A DNA stretch of 5,024 nucleotides from Treponema sp. (GTDB lineage Bacteria; Spirochaetota; Spirochaetia; Treponematales; Breznakiellaceae). The notes under the pieces were generated by a model, which saw nothing but the letters and a program-made list of their open reading frames with translations, ran no database searches and had not been told where the DNA came from. The stretch is taken from positions 1 through 5,024 of the forward strand of contig JAISEB010000105.1 of NCBI GenBank assembly GCA_031264395.1. Direction: 5' to 3'. Within the stretch, counting starts at the first letter, position 1. Each line of letters begins with the position of its first letter. Below, one piece after another: positions 1-5,024 of this stretch. The position numbers and the translations under genes were made by a program.

Positions 1-68
1 AGAACGGAGCGGAGAAAATGCCCCCCGCCCAGCCCCTTTTCACAGGCGGGAACCACGAGCGCCCTCAT
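1..68 (-). CDS. SpsG/PseG-like sugar-nucleotide hydrolase or glycosyltransferase, N-terminal fragment (partial)
   Basis: Only the first 22 codons are in the window; the gene runs off the left edge on the minus strand. The ATG (68-66) overlaps the TGA of the SpsF-like gene (67-65) in an ATGA arrangement, which implies translational coupling; no Shine-Dalgarno is visible. The peptide starts with a short hydrophobic strand (ALVVPAC) and then GLGGGHFLRS. This resembles the glycine-rich GxGHxxR loop near the N-terminus of PseG/SpsG and MurG-type GT-B proteins. In that family PseG removes UDP from a UDP-linked diamino-trideoxy sugar during pseudaminic acid synthesis, and SpsG lies beside SpsF in several bacteria. 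The position directly after spsF supports the call, but 22 residues cannot fix the family or the substrate. Another GT-B fold protein is possible. Confidence 0.55.
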   Translation of the reverse strand, partial: MRALVVPACEKGLGGGHFLRSV

Positions 69-793
69 TTGAATTCCCGGACTACCCGCGTATCGGGGCC
101 GGTGTTTCCGGCGTAAAGATCCCGCGCCGCGGCGATGACGGCGGCCCCGTTAAAGCGCCCTTCGCCGGGAAGCGCCCTCCGGAGGAGCTCTTCATGGAGA
201 AGGACGGCGCGTTCATAGTCGCCGCGGGTATCCACGGAGAGCCTCAGGGAAGGTTCCCGCCAGGGTTTGGGGGCAAGGGGCCGGTGCAGGGAAAAGATCT
301 CTCCGTGGTTGTACAGATAGGGGCAGACATGTTCCCGTTCGCCGGGACGAACCGCGTCCCTTTCGGCGCGGAGCAGGGCGCCGGAGTCCACCGATTCGAC
401 CCCGGTCCCGAAGGGAAGGCCGCTGTAACCGGCGTAACTTGCGCCGAGGCTTTCGGCTTCGGCGTTGAGGGCCTGTGCGGCGTCGGCAAACACAAAGGGA
501 TTGTCGGCGGTGGCCCGTATCACCCGCTTTATGCCGAAACGGCGTATGGCGATACAGTAGCGGGCAAGGACGTCCGCCGAGGGTCCGGGTGAAATGACAA
601 AGCCCTCGTCACGGGCCGGAGCCTCGAAAACCCCGGCGCAGGAGGAAGGACAGGCCAGAACGTACAGATCGGCCGGTATGAACCTCAGGGCTTCCATGAC
701 CCGCGAGACCATAGGCTTGTCCCCAAGCGGAAGAAGGGATTTTCCGGGAAGCCGGGTTGAATCCATCCTTGCCTGCAGCACGACGGCCGTCAT
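65..793 (-). CDS. spsF: SpsF-type cytidylyltransferase (CMP-sugar synthetase-like)
   Basis: A complete 242-residue protein of the SpsF/CMP-KDO synthetase-like GT-A nucleotidyltransferase family, which activates an acidic sugar with CTP to give a CMP-sugar for surface glycans. The N-terminal nucleotide-binding signature is intact: QARMDSTRLPGK at residues 7-18. Other family landmarks are ADVLARY (73-79), RATADNPFV (93-101, carrying the metal-binding Asp region), GEREHVCPYLY (151-161) and SVDTRGDYERA (186-196). The length is typical for the family. The ATG at 793-791 overlaps the stop of the upstream glycosyltransferase (TGA 792-790) by four bases, and the TGA at 67-65 overlaps the next ATG in the same way. 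The family assignment is firm. The actual sugar (pseudaminic, legionaminic, other nonulosonate or something else) cannot be told from sequence. The symbol is given by homology, not by a demonstrated sporulation or coat role. Confidence 0.88.
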   Translation of the reverse strand: MTAVVLQARMDSTRLPGKSLLPLGDKPMVSRVMEALRFIPADLYVLACPSSCAGVFEAPARDEGFVISPGPSADVLARYCIAIRRFGIKRVIRATADNPFVFADAAQALNAEAESLGASYAGYSGLPFGTGVESVDSGALLRAERDAVRPGEREHVCPYLYNHGEIFSLHRPLAPKPWREPSLRLSVDTRGDYERAVLLHEELLRRALPGEGRFNGAAVIAAARDLYAGNTGPDTRVVREFK

Positions 794-1797
794 ATCCCGC
801 TCTTCTCCGGCCGCGCCTCGTCCCAGCGATCGGCGACGGTGCGGGCGTCGCAGGTAAAACGGGAGGCGTTTTCGCTGATCCAGCGGCGTATCCCGGAAAA
901 TTCGTTCCAGGCCACGGACAATTCCTCGCCCGAGCGGAAAAAATACCGGGGAAAACGCCGCAAGGGCAGATGGGCGAAACCGTTCCTGAATACGGGGGCA
1001 AGGTTTTTAAGATAAAAACGGCGGTAATTTTTTTCGGGGGAATTATCTTCCTGTGGAACTTCGTTATCATAGGAAAGCCGTATCATCTGGGTGGAGCAGA
1101 TCTCTTCGCCCCAAAGCCGCGCGCGGAAACCGAAGTCGGCAAGCTGCCAGTGGAAATTCTTTATGGCGCCGTCAAAACCGCCAAGGCGTATGAACCGTTC
1201 CCTGTCGTAGATCCCCACGCCGTCAAAGGGATAAAGGCCGCGCTGGCCTTCGCGCTGGGGAACGGAAAGACGGGTAGTAACGGTATTTTTGAAGAGCACG
1301 GGAGAGGCCAGCGTGGGCAGCACCTCAAAATGCGGATTCTGGATAACAGGAAGCGTGCAGAGCCGCCTGCATGTGTTTCCGCCGGAATCGTACGCAGTAT
1401 CGCGCCGGGCGGGATCCCCCGGAAAAAGAAGAAACCAGTCCGCCATTCGGGCGGCGCTGCCGCCGGAAACGAATTTTATGTTGTCCCAGAGAACAAAAAA
1501 GAGCGGGCCGCCGATTTCCGAGACTGCCAGATTAATAAGCTCCCCCGGACTGAGATCCTCCGCCGCCAGAATAAAGCGCACAAAGGGAAAACGGCCCGAA
1601 AGTTCTTCCACATCGTAACGTTCGCGGGCGCTTTCCACAGAAACGATGTAATCAAAACCCGCCTTCTGTAGTTCCTGAAACAGCACCCTGCGGGGATAAC
1701 GGCCGCCGCGGTTAAGGAGGACCGCCTGGAGACCGGCGTTTCCCAGCTTTTCCCTGCCTCCCACCGCGGTATAGGCGGTATGGGAAGGGAGAACCAT
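790..1797 (-). CDS. Family 2-like (GT-A fold) glycosyltransferase, substrate unknown
   Basis: This gene encodes a 335-residue protein from the ATG at 1797-1795. It has the layout of a GT2-type glycosyltransferase. The N-terminal half alternates strands and helices (DYIVSVE 49-55, FVRFILA 72-78) and includes GELINLAVSEIGGPLFFVLWDN (85-106 region), the usual 'N-x-A...gp.ffvlwDd' donor-site segment, with LWDN in place of a classical DxD. YPFDGVGIYDRERFIRLGGFD (189-209) and WQLADFGFRARLWG (217-230) match the acceptor-side 'R..F...GGFDE...EDxDLxxR...G' pattern. No membrane segment is seen. The start directly follows the upstream stop (TAA, one base, ATG), so it is probably translated by reinitiation. 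An in-frame ATG at 1824 would give 344 residues and a 26-base overlap; neither start has a clear Shine-Dalgarno. Its stop overlaps the SpsF start. Likely role: adding a sugar in the same glycan pathway. This could also be a spirochete-specific protein of that fold with altered chemistry. Confidence 0.7.
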   Translation of the reverse strand: MVLPSHTAYTAVGGREKLGNAGLQAVLLNRGGRYPRRVLFQELQKAGFDYIVSVESARERYDVEELSGRFPFVRFILAAEDLSPGELINLAVSEIGGPLFFVLWDNIKFVSGGSAARMADWFLLFPGDPARRDTAYDSGGNTCRRLCTLPVIQNPHFEVLPTLASPVLFKNTVTTRLSVPQREGQRGLYPFDGVGIYDRERFIRLGGFDGAIKNFHWQLADFGFRARLWGEEICSTQMIRLSYDNEVPQEDNSPEKNYRRFYLKNLAPVFRNGFAHLPLRRFPRYFFRSGEELSVAWNEFSGIRRWISENASRFTCDARTVADRWDEARPEKSGI

Positions 1798-1798
1798 G

Positions 1799-3388
1799 TT
1801 AGAAATTATAGGTGTAGTATTCATCGCACTTCGCGCAGAGCCCGGAATATACGCACGCGCACTGTTCTGTATACAGCCGCGCGCCCCTGGACCAGATCGT
1901 TTCAAGGGATTCGGTAAAGACATTGCCGTACGGGGATTCCCCCTCCCCCCCCTCCGCCGCTTTGTCCGGAACGGCGGATACGGAATATTCCCGGCAGACC
2001 GGGACCGTGCCGTCCAGAAGAACGGGCATGTCCCGCATGATATGCCAGCACGGCTGGCGTTCCACCGGCGACAGATCCGACGCCTGCAGCCTGGGAAGGG
2101 TTCCGCAAAAATCATCGTATTTCTGGATGATGACGCCGGAGGCCCCCCGCGGGGAGGCTTCCTTCCATAATCTGTAAAATTGTTCCGTGTCGTCCTCCGC
2201 CCCCGTCATGCGCACCGCCTGAACATAAGTGTCTTTGGGAAAGAACGAAAGGAGTTTCCGGGCGCATTCGGCCGCTTCGGGAAAACCCGCGCCCCGTATA
2301 TCCTTGTAACGTTCCGCGCCGGCGCTGTCAAGGGAAACGATCCAGGAAAGCGGCGGAAGGGGATTCCCCCGGGAAGCGCCGCCTTTTTCGAGGGCAAGAC
2401 GGGCGCATTCCTCAAGCTCCCCGGCCTTCCAGCCCAGGCCGGAAGTTTCTATGACAAGGGCAAGTTCCGGCCGGGAAAGAACCATGGAGACGAGTTTCAT
2501 TTTTTCGGGGTGAAGGGAAAGTTCGCCCCAAAGGGAAAGATCTATCACCGCGTCGCCTGAAAACGCCGCTATCTTGTCAAGAAGCAGGGCAAAGCGGCCG
2601 CTTTCCATGAACCCTTCCCCCAATATGCCGGAACGGGGATACGGGCAGTACTCGCAGGACTGCGGGCAGGGGCCTGAAACCTGAACCGCGTAAAAAGCGG
2701 GAAGGGTCCGCAGCAGGGCGGGTTTTTCCGTTATGATCGATTCGGCATCCCGGGCCGAAGGAACGCCGCCGGAGGCTTCCGCGAACGAAGTGAGCAGCAT
2801 GAGGTTCCGTTTTGAATCGGCCGAAAAAGAAAGACGGTGGGATCTAAGATCGACGGGCGAAATTTCGGCCTCTATATCGAAGGCGTTAATGTCCTTCTGC
2901 AATACCGAAAAAACGGTGTTTCTTTCCGGCGCCAGGCGCCCTTCGTCGTCACCGGTGATACGGTACAGTATCCCCGAAGTTCCGGGGGCAAGGACCTCGG
3001 GGGCAAAACCGTAGGGCCACCCGTCGGCGTAGGAGTATTCGGCGGCGTAGCGCATATGCCGGTCCGCGACGGCCCCGGCCAGGCCGGGATCGAGGAAAGG
3101 ACAGTCCGCCCAGGCAAAATAGACAAGATCGTAACCGGCCTCCCCCTTCGACACGGCCTCAAGGAGGCTCTTTTTTGTCCAGGAAGGGGCCGTAACAAGT
3201 TCAAAAGCCGGAAGATCCTTTACGGGCGGAAGGGAAAGCCCTTCGGCGGCCAGCAAAACGATCTTCGACACCCCCGGAAAACGGCCGGCGCGTTCAAGCG
3301 CCAGGGACAGGGCGTTTTTTCCGCCTGAAACCGGCTCAAAAGCCTGGGAACAAAGTGATCCGCCGTACAAAAACGAGATGGCGTTCAT
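1799..3388 (-). CDS. Nucleotidyltransferase-like / radical SAM / SPASM fusion protein (spiro-SPASM type)
   Basis: A 529-residue multidomain protein and the first gene of the leftward operon. Residues 1-230 resemble a GT-A/sugar nucleotidyltransferase fold: SGGKNALSLALERA (21-34), then YDLVYFAWADCPFLDP (86-101) as the metal-site strand. However, the Gly-rich LPGK-type loop seen in SpsF is not recognisable, so this part may be inactive or only bind a sugar. Residues about 231-430 are a radical SAM core with the [4Fe-4S] motif CPQSCEYC (C241, C245, C248), a GE motif (WGEL 287-290) and strands IETSG (313-317) and WIVSLD (349-354). The C-terminus is SPASM-like: C447, G460 and C465, then GNVFTESLETIW (488-499) and CAC...C..C (C510, C512, C518, C521), predicted to hold auxiliary iron-sulphur clusters. 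This architecture fits the spirochete family I recall as spiro-SPASM. The reaction is unknown; the context suggests sugar or glycoprotein modification. The ATG at 3388-3386 is preceded by AAAAGGT, an SD-like run but very close to the start. Confidence 0.82.
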   Translation of the reverse strand: MNAISFLYGGSLCSQAFEPVSGGKNALSLALERAGRFPGVSKIVLLAAEGLSLPPVKDLPAFELVTAPSWTKKSLLEAVSKGEAGYDLVYFAWADCPFLDPGLAGAVADRHMRYAAEYSYADGWPYGFAPEVLAPGTSGILYRITGDDEGRLAPERNTVFSVLQKDINAFDIEAEISPVDLRSHRLSFSADSKRNLMLLTSFAEASGGVPSARDAESIITEKPALLRTLPAFYAVQVSGPCPQSCEYCPYPRSGILGEGFMESGRFALLLDKIAAFSGDAVIDLSLWGELSLHPEKMKLVSMVLSRPELALVIETSGLGWKAGELEECARLALEKGGASRGNPLPPLSWIVSLDSAGAERYKDIRGAGFPEAAECARKLLSFFPKDTYVQAVRMTGAEDDTEQFYRLWKEASPRGASGVIIQKYDDFCGTLPRLQASDLSPVERQPCWHIMRDMPVLLDGTVPVCREYSVSAVPDKAAEGGEGESPYGNVFTESLETIWSRGARLYTEQCACVYSGLCAKCDEYYTYNF

Positions 3389-3426
3389 ACCTTTTAAGTA
3401 TCGGCATGAATTGGTATACTTTGAGC
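3389..3426. promoter_or_regulatory. Divergent intergenic region between the glycan operon and the xseA operon
   Basis: These 38 bases are the only non-coding gap between the two opposite-facing start codons, so promoters for both operons must lie here or inside the opposite gene's 5' end. The stretch is distinctly AT-richer than the surrounding genes. It contains GTATAC (3414-3419), which can serve as a -10 core on either strand, and on the minus strand GATACT (3402-3397), another possible -10 for the leftward operon. No strong -35 hexamer was found at 16-18 bases on the minus strand. Assignment is by position and composition only. Confidence 0.5.
3412..3420 (+). promoter_or_regulatory. Candidate extended -10 promoter element for xseA
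   Basis: TGGTATACT reads as an extended -10 (TGn followed by TATACT, five of six matches to TATAAT). The -35 position 17 bases upstream is TTTTAA (3392-3397), a poor match, which is tolerated by extended -10 promoters. The -10 ends only six bases before the xseA ATG at 3427, so initiation at the normal distance would fall at or next to the start codon. The xseA start also lacks a Shine-Dalgarno, which agrees with a leaderless or near-leaderless message. A start site further upstream cannot be excluded. Confidence 0.4.
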
Positions 3427-4623
3427 ATGAACGCCCCCCGCAAACTGACCGTTTCGGAGCTTACCGAATCCATACGCCGCTGTCTTGAGGGGAATTTCGG
3501 CGTTCTGTCCGTGGAAGGGGAGATCTCCAACTGCCGGCCGTCCAGCACCGGGCATCTTTACTTTACCCTGAAAGATCCCGGCGCGGTGATTTCCGCCGTG
3601 ATGTTCAGCAATAAATTCCGTTTCCTTGCCTTTGAGCCCAGAGACGGCATGGTGGTCCGCGTTCAGGGGCGGCTTTCGGTGTATCCCCAGCGGGGAAACT
3701 ACCAGATCATCTGCGAAGAAATGGAACCGGCCGGCGAGGGGGACATTCTCGCCATGCTGGAAAAGCGCAAGCGCACCCTTGCCGCCGAGGGGCTTTTTGA
3801 TGAAGGCAGGAAGAAGCCCATCCCCCGCTTTCCCGAAACCGTCGGCGTGGTAAGTTCCCCTACCGGGGCGGCGGTACGGGACATTCTGAACGTTTTGGGG
3901 AGGAGGGCTTCGGGAATCAGGGTGATCATCCTGCCCGCGCCGGTTCAGGGACAGGAGGCGGCGGGGATCATAGCCCGGCGCATAGAACAGGCCAACGCCT
4001 GGAAACTCGCCGATGTGCTCATCGTGGGGCGGGGGGGCGGCTCGCTGGAGGATCTTCTTCCCTTTTCAGAAGAAACCGTCGTCAGGGCGGTTGCGGCGTC
4101 GGAGATCCCCGTGGTAAGCGCCGTGGGCCACGAGATTGACTTTCCCCTTTCCGACTTTGCCGCGGATCTCAGGGCGCCCACTCCTTCGGCGGCGGCGGAA
4201 CTGGTAAGCGAAAACAGGGCTTCCATACGGGAAGAGATACGGAACGCGGCGGAACGGATACGGGGTATCATGGCTTCGAAGCTGGAACGGGCGCGGCTGC
4301 TTGTAAAGCCTTTCAGTCTGGAAGATCTGGAATACCGTTTCAGAGGCATACTCCAGCCCAGGCTGGTCCGTTTTGACGACGCGAGGGAAGCTCTGATAAG
4401 GGCCCTTGAGGGCCGCACGGGGAAGCTCCGGAACAGGCTGGAACTTGCGTCGGCAGGTCTTGAGGCGGCAAGCCCGCTGGCCGTGCTGGAACGGGGTTTT
4501 TCGGTTGTCACCGTAAAGGCGGGCGGCGGCGAAAAGCTGGTGCGCCGGGCCGGGGACGTGCGGCCGGGCGACGGCCTTGTCATACGGCCCCGGGACGGAA
4601 TCATCGCCGCGGTCGCCGAATAA
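3427..4623 (+). CDS. xseA: Exodeoxyribonuclease VII large subunit
   Basis: This is the catalytic subunit of exonuclease VII, which degrades single-stranded DNA from both ends to oligonucleotides and acts in mismatch repair and DNA damage tolerance in the cytoplasm. The protein has 398 residues. An N-terminal OB-fold (about 5-100) contains LTVSELTESIR (7-17), VEGEISN (29-35), GHLYFTLKD (42-50) and NYQIICEEMEPAGEGD (91-106). The catalytic domain follows, with EGLFD (121-125), SSPTGAAVRDIL (143-154), GRGGGSLEDL (201-210) and SAVGHEIDFPLSDFAADLRA (231-250) then PTPSAAAE (251-258); the conserved D152, R202, H235 and D238 are all present. A shorter-than-usual helical/coiled-coil arm (about 260-345) precedes LERGFSVV (354-361). 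It is shorter than the about 456 residues of the E. coli protein, mostly through that arm. The ATG at 3427 was chosen because family members begin just before LTVSEL; upstream in-frame starts (ATG 3406, TTG 3421) would add residues overlapping the promoter-like region. Confidence 0.96.
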   Translation: MNAPRKLTVSELTESIRRCLEGNFGVLSVEGEISNCRPSSTGHLYFTLKDPGAVISAVMFSNKFRFLAFEPRDGMVVRVQGRLSVYPQRGNYQIICEEMEPAGEGDILAMLEKRKRTLAAEGLFDEGRKKPIPRFPETVGVVSSPTGAAVRDILNVLGRRASGIRVIILPAPVQGQEAAGIIARRIEQANAWKLADVLIVGRGGGSLEDLLPFSEETVVRAVAASEIPVVSAVGHEIDFPLSDFAADLRAPTPSAAAELVSENRASIREEIRNAAERIRGIMASKLERARLLVKPFSLEDLEYRFRGILQPRLVRFDDAREALIRALEGRTGKLRNRLELASAGLEAASPLAVLERGFSVVTVKAGGGEKLVRRAGDVRPGDGLVIRPRDGIIAAVAE

Positions 4624-4644
4624 AGAGCGGGAACCAAAACAGGC

Positions 4645-4652
4645 GGGAGGGG
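4645..4652 (+). promoter_or_regulatory. Strong ribosome binding site for xseB
   Basis: GGGAGGGG includes a GGAGG core (4646-4650) four bases before the ATG at 4655. It is the best Shine-Dalgarno in the window and decides the xseB start over the longer in-frame reading from 4577 (which would overlap the xseA end) and over the internal ATG at 4679. Confidence 0.75.
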
Positions 4653-4654
4653 TT

Positions 4655-4915
4655 ATGGCGAAGAACGCCGGAACAGGCATGAAAAATTTTGAGGAAAGGC
4701 TGCTGCGGCTCGAGGAACTCGTGGAAAAGATCCGCAGTCCCGACATTCCCCTTGACGAGGCCATCAAGGCTTTTGAGGAAGGAATAAAACTTTCGCGCAC
4801 GCTGGAAAAGGATCTTTCCAAAGTGGAAAGCCGCGTCGAACTCCTGATGAACAATGCCGAAGCCCAGGCGGATGAAAGCCCCGAGCTGGGTCTCTTTGAT
4901 GACGACGAAGCGTAA
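4655..4915 (+). CDS. xseB: Exodeoxyribonuclease VII small subunit
   Basis: An 86-residue protein of the XseB family, several copies of which bind the helical arm of XseA to form active exonuclease VII. The family core is clear: FEERLLRLEELVEKI (12-26), then DIPLDEAIKAFEEGIKLSR (30-48), then EKDLSKVESRVELL (51-64), forming the typical two-helix hairpin. The C-terminal tail (70-86) is acidic and ends GLFDDDEA. The length is normal for the family. It lies 31 bases after xseA on the same strand with no terminator between, as in many bacteria, so the two are very probably co-transcribed and made together. The start at 4655 is set by the strong Shine-Dalgarno. Confidence 0.95.
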   Translation: MAKNAGTGMKNFEERLLRLEELVEKIRSPDIPLDEAIKAFEEGIKLSRTLEKDLSKVESRVELLMNNAEAQADESPELGLFDDDEA

Positions 4916-4921
4916 CAGGGC

Positions 4922-5024
4922 ATGACGGCGCGCGACGGAACGGAAGCCCCCCAGGCGGCGGAAACGGAGAGGGGGGAAACGGAAGAGAGCCGCATCAGGG
5001 TGCTGCCGCCTCTTGAGGCGCGGA
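4922..5024 (+). CDS. mutL: DNA mismatch repair protein MutL, N-terminal fragment (partial)
   Basis: The reading frame opens at ATG 4922, six bases after the xseB stop, and stays open through 34 codons to the window end. Residues 24-34 read RIRVLPPLEAR, matching the well-conserved N-terminal edge of MutL ('I..LPP..a.kIAAGEV'), the strand just before its GHKL ATPase motif; the ATP-binding residues themselves lie beyond the window. MutL couples mismatch recognition by MutS to strand removal, and exonuclease VII is one of the nucleases known to excise in that pathway, so the neighbourhood fits. The 23 residues before the match are hydrophilic, rich in Glu and Thr, and longer than the usual few residues before this motif. 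The only upstream SD-like bases are a weak CAGGG. No ATG, GTG or TTG codon occurs between the first codon and the motif, so the extension is real if the frame is right. Identification rests on 11 residues plus context. Confidence 0.65.
   Translation, partial: MTARDGTEAPQAAETERGETEESRIRVLPPLEAR

Noticed and set aside
757..1671. Long plus-strand open frame (304 codons) antisense to the glycosyltransferase gene
   Set aside because: It has no recognisable motifs, has a composition expected from the opposite strand of a GC-rich gene, and lies fully opposite two genes with clear families and operon structure.
1798..2115. Upstream extension of the glycosyltransferase frame to an ATG near 2115
   Set aside because: It would overlap the radical SAM gene by over 300 bases. 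The extra residues (Arg/Gly/Pro-rich) look like an out-of-frame reading of the Cys-rich SPASM region, and ATG 1797 sits exactly at the upstream stop.
3355..3426. Extended xseA start at 3355, adding 24 residues
   Set aside because: It would overlap the divergent gene's start and cover the promoter-like region, and the added residues have no counterpart in the XseA family.
3405..3429. CATG...CATG flanking the GTATAC core as an operator-like inverted repeat
   Set aside because: The two halves do not pair beyond the outer CATG and the centre is offset, so this is not a convincing operator palindrome.
4621..4654. Possible terminator between xseA and xseB
   Set aside because: There is no stable stem followed by a T-run; the gap contains only a purine-rich Shine-Dalgarno region.
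4066..4995. Minus-strand open frame (309 codons) opposite xseA end, xseB and the mutL start
   Set aside because: It is Ser/Arg-rich low-complexity shadow coding opposite three well-supported genes, with no family motif.

Overview
The window is almost fully coding and holds two divergent operons that share a 38-base intergenic gap (3389-3426). G+C is high, about 60% by eye. The gene at 1799-3388 is a nucleotidyltransferase-like/radical SAM/SPASM protein. It looks like the family that I recall being named 'spiro-SPASM' because it is confined to spirochetes. On that basis the best guess is a GC-rich Treponema-like spirochete, but the assignment rests mainly on that one family and is moderate only.

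The leftward (minus-strand) operon reads, in transcription order: the radical SAM/SPASM fusion (3388-1799), a family 2-like glycosyltransferase (1797-790), an SpsF-type cytidylyltransferase (793-65), and the first 22 codons of an SpsG/PseG-like gene (68 to the left edge). Spacing is extremely tight: one base between the first two genes, then two 4-base ATGA stop/start overlaps. SpsF and SpsG homologues usually act in making activated sugars, including nonulosonic acids, for surface polysaccharides or flagellin glycans. The set therefore looks like a sugar-activation and glycan-building cassette with a radical SAM enzyme as its first gene. The substrate is not visible from sequence.

The rightward (plus-strand) operon is DNA repair: xseA (3427-4623) and xseB (4655-4915), the two subunits of exodeoxyribonuclease VII. 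They are followed six bases later by the start of a gene whose residues 24-34 match the conserved N-terminal edge of MutL, cut by the window end. A candidate extended -10 promoter lies so close to the xseA ATG that the xseA message may be nearly leaderless.

No RNA genes, insertion sequences, CRISPR arrays, long repeats or convincing terminators were seen. No gene-free stretch exceeds 40 bases.
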